13,931 nucleotides of DNA from an uncultured Clostridia bacterium. Lineage in GTDB: Bacteria > Bacillota > Clostridia > Christensenellales > Aristaeellaceae. Location of the stretch: assembly GCA_934615235.1 (NCBI GenBank), contig CAKTTL010000076.1:1-13931 (forward strand). The letters run 5' to 3'. The notes beneath the pieces are model-generated. The model ran no database searches. It saw only the letters and a list, made by a program, of their open reading frames with translations, and was not told the origin of the DNA. Within the stretch, counting starts at the first letter, position 1, and each line of letters opens with the position of its first letter. Made by a program: the position numbers and the translations under genes. This document shows, in pieces, positions 1 to 7,259 of the stretch.

Positions 1-780
1 GCCAAAATATTCCGCCCTTTGGGAAAGCATATCCAGCAATTCGGTCAGGTCGTAAATTTTCGTCGCCTGATATGGTTGCTCGAACGCTATTTTTTCTATA
101 AAAAGCATATGATCCCCGTAGTTTAGAAGAACGCCCGTATGACCCACGAAAGTTGTTTGGAAATACGGATCATAGATGACAAGGCTAAGCATGGAAACCT
201 GATTGCTGTGAACCTTCAGCCCAAACTCCTCCCAGGCTTCCGAATATATGTTTTGAGGCTCCTTTCCCTCCGGTACGGTTTTGTCGCCGAAAAGTGTAGT
301 AAAAAGCGCTCTGTTTTCTTTTATTCGTTCGTATTTTTCAGTTGCATCAATCGCTTCCATGTCAAACATCAGATAAGTTCCAGTATATGTTTCTTCCACA
401 CGTTCGGCAGTTATCAAGCCCTCCAGCAGCAGGAAAGCCGTCATTCTGCAGTTGGCGTCCGAATAATCATGAGTGCTTTCCCAGCCATCCATACATTTCG
501 CCGTATCTACGGTGAGTTCGGAGGGGAGGACCCAGCCATCCTCAAGCCCGGCGTTTCTGCCAGCCGTAGCCGCATAATCCAAAACCCGGTTCTGAAACAC
601 GTCTGTGTTGGAAAGCCCTGCATTTTTGAGTTCTTCCACCACTTCGGATACGGTTTCGTTCCCGCCCAGGAAGGTCGCCATGGGAACCTTTCGATCTGAC
701 CCGGCGTCTCCGTTTCCTTTGCTCCATACGTTAAAGAGCAATAGCATGCACAGCAGTGCAAGCCCAATTCCTTTTTTCAT
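1..780 (-). CDS. DUF4300 family exported protein (3' end outside window)
   Basis: 260 codons are present; the C-terminus lies beyond the left edge. The start ATG (778-780) follows a GGAGGG Shine-Dalgarno. Residues 1-20 form a Lys-started hydrophobic leader (MKKGIGLALLCMLLL) without a clear lipobox, so the protein is probably exported. Family marks of DUF4300 are visible: the 'DANCRMTAFLLLEG' block (Cys111-Arg112), the 'MLSLVIYD' strand, 'FVGHTGVLL' (His214) and 'FIEKIAFEQPYQ' (about 226-237). The family has no established function that I know of. The single Cys at the start of a helix plus a downstream strand His resembles the Cys-His layout of papain-like folds, but that is my inference. It is transcribed alone, divergently from the sugar cluster, from the promoter at 815-843. 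Family call is confident by recall of the motif blocks; function is open. Confidence 0.85.
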   Translation of the reverse strand, partial: MKKGIGLALLCMLLLFNVWSKGNGDAGSDRKVPMATFLGGNETVSEVVEELKNAGLSNTDVFQNRVLDYAATAGRNAGLEDGWVLPSELTVDTAKCMDGWESTHDYSDANCRMTAFLLLEGLITAERVEETYTGTYLMFDMEAIDATEKYERIKENRALFTTLFGDKTVPEGKEPQNIYSEAWEEFGLKVHSNQVSMLSLVIYDPYFQTTFVGHTGVLLNYGDHMLFIEKIAFEQPYQATKIYDLTELLDMLSQRAEYFG

Positions 781-814
781 TCCATCCCTCCGTTTATTCT
801 CAGTGAACGAAATG

Positions 815-843
815 AGCATAACATATCTTCAGATACTTCGCAA
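815..843 (-). promoter_or_regulatory. Sigma-A-type promoter of the DUF4300 gene
   Basis: On the minus strand, TTGCGA (838-843), a 17-nt spacer and TATGCT (815-820) give a -35/-10 pair. The expected start near 808 leaves a leader of about 28 nt that contains the GGAGGG ribosome site. Position and spacing fit; the -35 is not perfect. Confidence 0.55.
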
Positions 844-934
844 GGTAAGAGCGCCTGAATGCCAGCTATTTTCTATAGCCTGCAAATTTCTGCTTTTTAT
901 GAAGTGGATGGATGAGAAGAACTTGATATTTTAT

Positions 935-963
935 TTGACAAAATAGCATATATCATATATAAT
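935..963 (+). promoter_or_regulatory. Perfect consensus sigma-A promoter, probably of the sugar/fucosidase cluster
   Basis: TTGACA (935-940), exactly 17 nt, then TATAAT (958-963): both hexamers match the consensus. Transcription would run right from about 970, giving a leader of about 450 nt before the first start codon at 1424. No plus-strand gene lies in between, so the cluster at 1424-7165 is the likely target. The leader has a small hairpin, CGATCC (1012-1017) pairing with GGATCG (1022-1027). Confidence 0.7.
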
Positions 964-1423
964 AAATTTAAAGACTATTTTGAGAGTACAAAAGGACAGA
1001 GGCATCGTAAACGATCCAGCCGGATCGAAGTGGGTATATTTCGTGCTGTCTGGGTATTTTAATGGATTATGGTCATATATAATTTATGTTGCTGTAACAA
1101 CTTGGAAAGTATTGCCGAGTGTAAAGACAGGTGGATAGGGCTTCACTTTGAGACATCCTTCCGTAAATGATCCGAGAATGCCGACGCAATTGCAGTCGAC
1201 GCCTATTTTAAATTTGTAGCCTGGTAGAAAGCATTCTTGGGCACCGTCGATAATAATCAAGCTAACGCCACCGCACAGAGAACGACGCAGCATATATGGG
1301 CAACTGTGATGAAAAAAAACGGCGTACATTGATATGATGAACTGCAATGTCCCGCTGGTGTTAAAAAGCAAAGCCGCATTTTTGATTAATATCAAATAAC
1401 GATCCAATCAGGAGGTACGACGG
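964..1423. other. Long intergenic leader without a recognised gene
   Basis: About 450 bases between the consensus promoter and the PLP-enzyme gene. It holds the 6-bp hairpin at 1012-1027, a second TCATATATAAT block (1073-1083) repeating the one over the -10 box (953-963), and a TTGAT/ATCAA dyad near 1383-1396 just before the first ribosome site. A minus-strand reading frame of 107 codons (1084-1407) occurs here with fairly ordinary codons and several Cys residues. It lacks a convincing ribosome site and I recognise no family in it. I see no riboswitch class I can name. Confidence 0.4.
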
Positions 1424-2602
1424 ATGGACCGAGAGGCGCAGCGTCTGATCATGATGCATTTGGGCGACGACTATGACAAGTACATGCACGCGGTCGTGCC
1501 GCCGGTGTTTTTGAATTCCCTGCATGTGTACGACCGCTACGAGGATTATCTCACCGTTGATGTGATGAAGGAGGATCAGTTCGTTTACGGCCGCTGCTCG
1601 AACCCCACAACCGCCATCCTTGAAAAAAAGCTGGCGGCGCTTGAGGGCGGCGTGCGCGCGGTTGCGTTCTCCTCGGGAATGGCTGCGGCGACGATGGCGA
1701 TCATGGCGACTTGCAGGGCCGGCAGCCACATCCTGTGCATGCGGGACGTCTATCAGCCGATCAAGCGCTTTATGGCCGGGATCGGAACGCCGCGCCTGAA
1801 TATGGATATTTCCTTTGTGACGGGGCTCGATCTCGACGAAGTCGAGCGCGCCATCCGTCCGAACACAAGCCTGATGATCCTTGAAAGCCCCGCGACTTTT
1901 GTATACACGGCGGTAGACATCGCGGCCATCGCGGACATCTGCCGCAGGCACGGCGTCCGCACCTATATCGACAACACGCTTGCTACGCCGCTGGGCCAGA
2001 ACCCACTTGAAATGGGCGTGGACGTGGTGATGCATACGCTGTCGAAATATCTTTCCGGCCATAGCGATGTGATCGGCGGCGCGCTGATCTCCCGCGACGA
2101 GGAATTGATGGGGCGCATCATCAAGAACGAACGCGAGTGGTTCGGCGGCATCCTGGGGCCGATGGAATCCTGGCTGGTCATCCGCGGTCTCCGCACGCTG
2201 GAGGCGCGCCTGCTTATGCATCAGCAGACCGCCATGGCCGTTTCAAAATTCCTCGAAGGGCACAGCAAGGTGAAAAGAGTCTGGTATACAGGACTCGACA
2301 GCCATCCCCAGGCCGAAGTCGTCAAAAAGCAGATGCGCCTGCACGCAGGGCTTTTGAGCTTTTTGCCCGACTGCGGGCCCGAAAAAGCGGTGGCGCTCAT
2401 CGACCGGCTGCATCTGTTTGGCAAGGGGTGTTCCTGGGGCGGCTTTGAAAGCCTGGCCATCTGTCCGCTGCTGATGGCGAGCGACGAGGAGCTCGCGTTT
2501 CTCGATATGGATGGCAAGCGCGGCCTTGTAAGGCTGCATTGCGGCCTGGAGGGGGCGGACGCGCTGATCGCCGACCTAGCCCGGGCGCTTGATTCGATTT
2601 GA
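1424..2602 (+). CDS. Cys/Met-metabolism (trans-sulfuration) family PLP-dependent enzyme, substrate unknown
   Basis: 392 aa, normal length for cystathionine gamma-synthase, beta-lyase and methionine gamma-lyase. Start ATG follows AGGAGGT. Visible family features are the phosphate-binding 'YGR..NPT' (55-62), 'FSSGMAA' (82-88), Tyr110 at the PLP-stacking position, Asp183 in 'YIDNTLATPLGQ' for the pyridine nitrogen, the Schiff-base Lys208 in 'LSKYLSGHSD', 'GGFESL' (339-344) and a carboxylate-binding Arg370. Two conserved spots differ: the usual Tyr-Gly-Gly-Thr is Tyr-Gln-Pro-Ile, and the usual Glu-x-Pro-x-Asn-Pro is 'ESPATF' (154-159). Substrate pocket and reaction may therefore not be the textbook ones. 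The enzyme should be cytoplasmic and tetrameric as in the family. It is first in a co-directional cluster with a sugar ABC transporter (38 nt to the next start) and a fucosidase, an unusual setting. Confidence 0.9.
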   Translation: MDREAQRLIMMHLGDDYDKYMHAVVPPVFLNSLHVYDRYEDYLTVDVMKEDQFVYGRCSNPTTAILEKKLAALEGGVRAVAFSSGMAAATMAIMATCRAGSHILCMRDVYQPIKRFMAGIGTPRLNMDISFVTGLDLDEVERAIRPNTSLMILESPATFVYTAVDIAAIADICRRHGVRTYIDNTLATPLGQNPLEMGVDVVMHTLSKYLSGHSDVIGGALISRDEELMGRIIKNEREWFGGILGPMESWLVIRGLRTLEARLLMHQQTAMAVSKFLEGHSKVKRVWYTGLDSHPQAEVVKKQMRLHAGLLSFLPDCGPEKAVALIDRLHLFGKGCSWGGFESLAICPLLMASDEELAFLDMDGKRGLVRLHCGLEGADALIADLARALDSI

Positions 2603-2640
2603 GCTGGGATTTCCCGGTCAAAAAAAAGGAGGGTATTTGC

Positions 2641-3978
2641 ATGACAAGAAAACTGGTTGGACTTCTGCTCGTTCTGGTGTTGTCGCTCAACTTGCTCTTG
2701 GCCGTTCCCTCATCCGCCGAATCCGTGACGCTTCGTTTTATCGACGTGTCGCCAAGCCCCGTGCGTCAGGAATACTACGAGACCACTTTTGCGAAATTTA
2801 AGGAAGAAACCGGCATTTCCGTGGTATACGAATCCGTTCCGTGGGATGACGCAGCAAACAAGCTGACCGTTCTGGGCACCAGCGGCCAGCTGCCGGACGT
2901 GCTGACCACGTGGGCCGGCTGGTTGGGCCAGTTTACCGCCGCAGGCTGGGTACATCCGCTGACGGATTACATCGGCGACACTACCGATCAGTACGCCGAC
3001 ACAGTGACCAAGCTCGTCTGGAAGGGCGAAAAAGAACTCTATGGCGACACTTACACCGTACCCGACGGCGTTATGGTCAAGGGCGTGTTCGTGCGCAAGG
3101 ACTGGGCTGCGGACGCAGGCCTAAATCTGGATCCGGCCAAGGGCTGGACATACAGCGAGTATTTTGACGCCGTCTACAAGCTGACCGATCCGGAAAAGAA
3201 CCATTACGGCACTTCCTTCCGCGGCGCGCGCGGCGCGTTCGACCCGCTGTACGTGTATCTGCTGAGCTTTTCCGGCGGCCGCGCCTACGCCGATGACGGC
3301 GCCGCGCTGTTTGACACCGACGAGTGCGTGAAGGCTTACGAGCGCTGGTGCGGTCTGTATCTTGACGGCTGTGCGCCGAAGGATGCGATCAACTGGGGCT
3401 TTATCGAGATGGTCGATAACTTCACCGGCGGCCTGACGGGCACGCTGATTAACGATTCCGAGGTTGCCGCCACCTGTATCGCAAACATGACGGACGATCA
3501 GTGGTTCGTCATGCCGATGCCCAGGAGCGACGCTGACGGAAAAATCTACAACACCGTCAATTCCCCCTATGCTTACTCCATCTCCACCCATTCCAAGCAT
3601 CCGGACGAGGCGTGGCAGCTGATCGAATACATGACCCGCCCCGACATCAACATCGAGTACTGCAAGCTCACCGGGCTCATCCCGATCAAGAAGGACGTCG
3701 GCGAAGATCCGCTGTACGGCCCGGACGGCTACTACGCTGCGTTTGTGCAGCAGCTCAACGATCCCGCCATGGTCGTGCCCTGCGCGTTCGGCCCCTTCAA
3801 CTATACCGATATGCACCAGGGAATGATGCATGAGGAGATTCAGAAGTACCTTTTGCACGAAGAAGACGCCTATACCGCGCTGCATAACGTCTCTGACGAA
3901 CTGGAAGCGCGCATGCAGGCCTATCTGGCTGAAAATCCCGGCTCCGCGGTCGAGCAGCCTAAAGGCTTGTCCGACTGA
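2641..3978 (+). CDS. Sugar ABC transporter substrate-binding protein (family 1, CUT1 type)
   Basis: 445 aa from ATG 2641, chosen because AAGGAGGG sits 7 nt upstream. An in-frame TTG at 2599 would overlap the previous gene and spoil the signal peptide. Residues 1-26 are a clear signal peptide (MTRKLVG, Leu/Val core, cleavage expected after 'PSSA'), with no lipobox Cys. The mature part has the MalE-like fold pattern: an opening strand 'VTLRFIDVSPSP', 'FKEETGISVVYESVPWDDAANKL', 'LPDVLTTWAGWLGQF', and the late 'HSKHPDEAWQLIEYMT' helix of family-1 binding proteins. It binds a sugar or oligosaccharide outside the membrane and delivers it to the permeases encoded next. The fucosidase downstream suggests a fucosylated ligand. 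A Bacillota binding protein without a lipid anchor is notable. Confidence 0.92.
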   Translation: MTRKLVGLLLVLVLSLNLLLAVPSSAESVTLRFIDVSPSPVRQEYYETTFAKFKEETGISVVYESVPWDDAANKLTVLGTSGQLPDVLTTWAGWLGQFTAAGWVHPLTDYIGDTTDQYADTVTKLVWKGEKELYGDTYTVPDGVMVKGVFVRKDWAADAGLNLDPAKGWTYSEYFDAVYKLTDPEKNHYGTSFRGARGAFDPLYVYLLSFSGGRAYADDGAALFDTDECVKAYERWCGLYLDGCAPKDAINWGFIEMVDNFTGGLTGTLINDSEVAATCIANMTDDQWFVMPMPRSDADGKIYNTVNSPYAYSISTHSKHPDEAWQLIEYMTRPDINIEYCKLTGLIPIKKDVGEDPLYGPDGYYAAFVQQLNDPAMVVPCAFGPFNYTDMHQGMMHEEIQKYLLHEEDAYTALHNVSDELEARMQAYLAENPGSAVEQPKGLSD

Positions 3979-4018
3979 TTCAAACGCCTCAATCAGGGCG
4001 TAGCGTCTGCTCCATACG

Positions 4019-4049
4019 TCCCGGGTCTGCCCTTTGGGCGGACTCGGGA
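4019..4049 (+). other. Intercistronic stem-loop between binding-protein and permease genes
   Basis: TCCCGGGTCTGCCC (4019-4032) pairs along all 14 positions with GGGCGGACTCGGGA (4036-4049), with two G-U pairs, around a TTT loop. No U-run follows, so it is not a classic terminator. Hairpins between binding-protein and permease genes commonly protect the upstream mRNA segment and set a high binding-protein to permease ratio. That role is inferred here. Confidence 0.75.
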
Positions 4050-4069
4050 TGCTTTGAAGGAGGTTTTTG

Positions 4070-5050
4070 ATGGACAAACTGATTTTGTATCTGCTTCTGA
4101 TCGTCGTGTTGTTTCTTGTCGTATTCCGGCTGATGACGCGGCGGGGCGGCAGGCGGGTCGTCTCCCTCGGTTTCAAGCGAAAGATGGAGCCTTACCTGTT
4201 CATGTTTCCGGTTCTGCTGCTCCTGCTGGTGATGTTCGGTTATCCGCTGATCAACTCGATTGTCATGTCCTTTCAGAATTACAAGCTGACCAGCCCCGGA
4301 AAGGTTTTTTTCAACGATTTCGCAAACTATCAAAAACTGTTTAGCAGCCGGGATCTGGGGCTGATTGTGCGCAATTCCGTGATCTTTGTGGCCGCGAGCG
4401 TCCTGGGCCAGTTCCTGCTGGGGCTGACGCTGGCGCTGGCGCTGCGCAGGGAGTTCCGCGGCCGGGGCGTGTATCAGGCGATCGTGTTCCTGCCCTGGGC
4501 CTTTTCCGCATTTGTCATCGGCCTCATGTTCCGCTGGAGCTTTAACGGCGAGTATGGCGTGATCAACGATCTGCTGCAAAAGTTCGGCTGGGCGAGCGAA
4601 AAGATCGCGTGGCTGGGTACGCCGGGGCTATCGCTCACGGTCGTGATCCTGGCGATGATCTGGATGGGCGTGCCATTTTTTGCAATCATGATTCTTGCGG
4701 CGCTGCAATCCATTCCCGCGGACGTGTACGAGGCGGCGGATATGGACGGCTGCGGCGCCATCCGGCGTTTTTTTGAAATCACGCTCCCTTATATCAAACC
4801 GACCGTCATCATGACGCTGCTGCTGAGAACGATCTGGATTTTCAATTCGTTCGATCTGATCGTCGTCATCACAGGAGGCGGCCCGGCAAACCACTCCCAG
4901 ACATTGCCTTCGTATATGTACACCACGGCCTTCTCCAGCTACGATTTCGGCTTTGCCTCGGCGCTGGGCGTGCTATTGATGGTGGTGCTGTCGGTATACG
5001 CGGTGTTCTTCCTGCGCGTGACGCAATACAACAAGGCGGGTGATTTTTAA
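4070..5050 (+). CDS. Sugar ABC transporter permease, MalF/UgpA type (CUT1)
   Basis: 326 aa from ATG 4070, placed 6 nt after AAGGAGG; a TTG one codon earlier is less likely. The binding-protein-dependent permease loop (EAA motif) is at about 221-240, 'EAADMDGCGAIRRFFEITLP', followed by the MalF-type 'IWIFNSFDLIVVITGGGP' (255-272). Membrane segments are apparent at about 42-62, 100-125, 135-155, 187-212, 244-266 and 295-316, the usual six. An extra N-terminal hydrophobic stretch at 4-21 is followed by a basic run (RRGGRR). It forms the membrane channel with the MalG-type permease whose gene overlaps its stop codon. Confidence 0.93.
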   Translation: MDKLILYLLLIVVLFLVVFRLMTRRGGRRVVSLGFKRKMEPYLFMFPVLLLLLVMFGYPLINSIVMSFQNYKLTSPGKVFFNDFANYQKLFSSRDLGLIVRNSVIFVAASVLGQFLLGLTLALALRREFRGRGVYQAIVFLPWAFSAFVIGLMFRWSFNGEYGVINDLLQKFGWASEKIAWLGTPGLSLTVVILAMIWMGVPFFAIMILAALQSIPADVYEAADMDGCGAIRRFFEITLPYIKPTVIMTLLLRTIWIFNSFDLIVVITGGGPANHSQTLPSYMYTTAFSSYDFGFASALGVLLMVVLSVYAVFFLRVTQYNKAGDF

Positions 5051-5892
5051 TGACTCGAAAGAAGAAACGGATGCTCATGGGCATAGGCCGCGCGATCCTT
5101 CTCGCGCTGTTTCTGCTCGCCGTAATTCTGCCTATCTACTGGATGATGAGCACCTCCTTCAAGCCAAACCAGGAGATCATTAACGCGCAGAAACTGACCT
5201 ATTTTCCGCACACCTGGACGCTGGAAAACTACCGGATGCTCTTTTCCATGTACAATTACTCACAGATGCTTGGAAACAGTATTATCATCTCGCTCTCGAC
5301 CGGGCTGTGCGTAACCCTTCTGTCTATCCTGGGCGGATACGGCCTGGCGCGATACGAGTTTCGCAGCAAGGGCGCGATGCTGCTGTTTTTTTTGGTCACG
5401 CAGATGATTCCGGGCATCCTGGTCATCATTCCGCTGTATCTGATCTTCGCAAAGGCGCAGATGATCAACACCCGGTTCAGCCTGTTTGTGTATTACCTTA
5501 TCGTCAACCTCCCCTTCTGCGTGATTACCATGCGCTCCTTTTTCGAGCGTATCCCCTATGCGCTTGAGGAGGCGGCCTGCGTGGACGGCTGCACAAAGAG
5601 ACAGTGCCTGTTCCGCATCGTGCTGCCGGTCATGTTTTCGGGCATTGTCGCCGTGTTTGTGTTCGCCTTCATCGGCGCATGGAACGAATTGATCGCGGGG
5701 ACGATCTTTATCAGCACTTCCGACCGGTGGACGATCCCCGTCGGCCTCAAATCGCTGATCGGCAAATACGACGTCAAGTGGGGCATCCTGATGGCGGGCG
5801 GCGTGCTGGCGCTGCTCCCCACAGCCGTCATGTTTGCGGTCATGCAGCGCTTTGTCGTGGAGGGACTGACCGCAGGAGCCGTAAAGGAATAA
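5050..5892 (+). CDS. Sugar ABC transporter permease, MalG/UgpE type (CUT1)
   Basis: 280 aa, normal for the family. The start overlaps the previous stop in TAATG (5048-5052), pointing to translational coupling and equal subunit amounts. The opening 'RAILLALFLLAVILPIYWMMSTSFKPN' (14-40) and the C-terminal 'GLTAGAVKE' are typical of MalG-like proteins. The EAA loop is at about 173-192 ('EEAACVDGCTKRQCLFRIVL'). Six membrane segments are apparent at about 11-33, 75-98, 107-133, 143-162, 195-220 and 245-265. It is the partner of the MalF-type permease. No ATP-binding subunit gene occurs in the window, so the pair probably uses a shared MsmK-like ATPase encoded elsewhere, as many Bacillota CUT1 systems do. 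Confidence 0.94.
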   Translation: MTRKKKRMLMGIGRAILLALFLLAVILPIYWMMSTSFKPNQEIINAQKLTYFPHTWTLENYRMLFSMYNYSQMLGNSIIISLSTGLCVTLLSILGGYGLARYEFRSKGAMLLFFLVTQMIPGILVIIPLYLIFAKAQMINTRFSLFVYYLIVNLPFCVITMRSFFERIPYALEEAACVDGCTKRQCLFRIVLPVMFSGIVAVFVFAFIGAWNELIAGTIFISTSDRWTIPVGLKSLIGKYDVKWGILMAGGVLALLPTAVMFAVMQRFVVEGLTAGAVKE

Positions 5893-5920
5893 GCGCGCAC
5901 GCGCCATATGGAGGAACAAC

Positions 5921-7165
5921 ATGAGTGAATCAAGGATGGAGTGGTGGCTGGACTCCAAATTCGGCATGTTTATTCACTGGGGGCTGTACGCGCTGCTTTC
6001 CGGCGAATACCGCGGACAAAAGACGGACAACATAGCCGAATGGATCATGCACGATCTTCATATACCGCCTGCTGAATATGAAAAACTCGCCGCGCAGTTC
6101 AACCCCGTCCATTTCGACGCCGAAAAGATCGTGCGCCTGTGCCGCGATACCGGCATGCGATACTTGGTTCTGACGGCCAAGCACCATGACGGCTTCGCCA
6201 TGTTCCGCTCGCAGGCAAGCCGCTACAACGTTGCGGACGCCACGCCCTTTGGAAGGGACGTTGCGATGGAGTTGAAAAACGCGTGCGACAAGTACGGCGT
6301 CCGTCTGTGCTTTTATTATTCCCAGGCGCAGGACTGGCATCACCCCGACGGGATCGAGGAAGGCGTGTCCATGGCGGGTAAGGACTTTGAGAACTACCTG
6401 ACGTCCAAGTGCATTCCGCAGATCACGGAACTGCTCACGCAATATGGAGACGTGGGTCTCATCTGGTACGATACGCCGCTGGACATGTCCCGCCAGGACT
6501 GCCTTCGCATGCGCCGGCTCGTCAACGACCTGCAGCCGGATTGCCTCGTCAGCGGCCGCGTGGGCCACGGCCTGGGTGACTACATGACGACCGGGGACAA
6601 TTTCATCCCGCTTCTGCCCTACGCAAAGCCCTTTGAGGTTCCTGCGACGATCAACGGAACCTGGGGCTATTCAGCCGGCGACACCCGCTGGAAGAGCGCC
6701 GAAAAGCTGCTGCGCAACCTGGTCAAAACCGTCAGCCGCGGCGGCAATTACCTGCTGAACATCGGCCCGGATGCGCTGGGCGACGTTCCTGAAAAGAGCG
6801 TTGAAGCGTTGCATCAAATCGGCGAATTCATGCGTCTCAACGGCGAGAGCATCTATGGCACGCGCCCTGCGCCCACCTATCCCTATGACGTCGATTGGGG
6901 CTATTTCACTGTGAAGCCGCACAAGCTCTATATACACCTCTTTGAGGACATGCCGGACGTGTACCTGATCAACATGGGTAACAAGCCGTGCCGCTGCTAC
7001 CTGCTCGCCGACGGAACTGAACTGGAATTGCGTGAGCGCATTACCTGCGAACATGTGCATTCCTGGCGCATTTTTCTGCCGGTGAAGCGCATTCCTCAAA
7101 TCAACACCGTGATCTGTGTTGAGGTTGAAGAAGAGAGCATATGGTTTGAAAAAATCACAGATTGA
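5921..7165 (+). CDS. GH29 family alpha-L-fucosidase, cytoplasmic
   Basis: 414 aa, with GGAGG 8 nt before ATG 5921. Hallmarks of glycoside hydrolase family 29 in order: 'KFGMFIHWGLY' (13-23), 'LTAKHHDGFAMF' (84-95), 'YYSQAQDWHHPDG' (132-144), 'GLIWYDTP' (179-186) with Asp184 at the catalytic nucleophile position, 'NGTWGY' (245-250) and 'SRGGNYLLNIGPDALG' (272-287). The acid/base residue is not conserved in the family and cannot be assigned by eye. There is no signal peptide, so the enzyme acts inside the cell on imported material. A short beta-rich tail (about 325-414) follows the barrel; no carbohydrate-binding module is seen. It is last in the cluster, 28 nt after the second permease, and gives the best clue that the transporter moves a fucosylated compound. 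Linkage specificity is not visible. Confidence 0.92.
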   Translation: MSESRMEWWLDSKFGMFIHWGLYALLSGEYRGQKTDNIAEWIMHDLHIPPAEYEKLAAQFNPVHFDAEKIVRLCRDTGMRYLVLTAKHHDGFAMFRSQASRYNVADATPFGRDVAMELKNACDKYGVRLCFYYSQAQDWHHPDGIEEGVSMAGKDFENYLTSKCIPQITELLTQYGDVGLIWYDTPLDMSRQDCLRMRRLVNDLQPDCLVSGRVGHGLGDYMTTGDNFIPLLPYAKPFEVPATINGTWGYSAGDTRWKSAEKLLRNLVKTVSRGGNYLLNIGPDALGDVPEKSVEALHQIGEFMRLNGESIYGTRPAPTYPYDVDWGYFTVKPHKLYIHLFEDMPDVYLINMGNKPCRCYLLADGTELELRERITCEHVHSWRIFLPVKRIPQINTVICVEVEEESIWFEKITD

Positions 7166-7259
7166 CGAGATTGGGACTGCGTTCAGGAATCCTTCAAATG
7201 CGTTCCTATTCTGCTTTGTTTTGATATTTGCATCAACAAGACGCTCACGTTCGCGCCCC

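Noticed and set aside
1361..2221. Long minus-strand open frame opposite the PLP enzyme, and similar long frames opposite the transporter, fucosidase and KamA genes
   Set aside because: These are mirror frames of real genes in GC-rich codons. They are His/Arg/Ala-rich, without motifs or ribosome sites.
2599..2640. Earlier TTG start for the sugar-binding protein
   Set aside because: It would overlap the preceding stop and add charged residues before the signal peptide, and a strong ribosome site serves the ATG at 2641.
7166..7259. Terminator between the convergent fucosidase and KamA-like genes
   Set aside because: Only short 5-bp inverted repeats (AGGAA/TTCCT, TTGAT/ATCAA) without a proper U tract were found.
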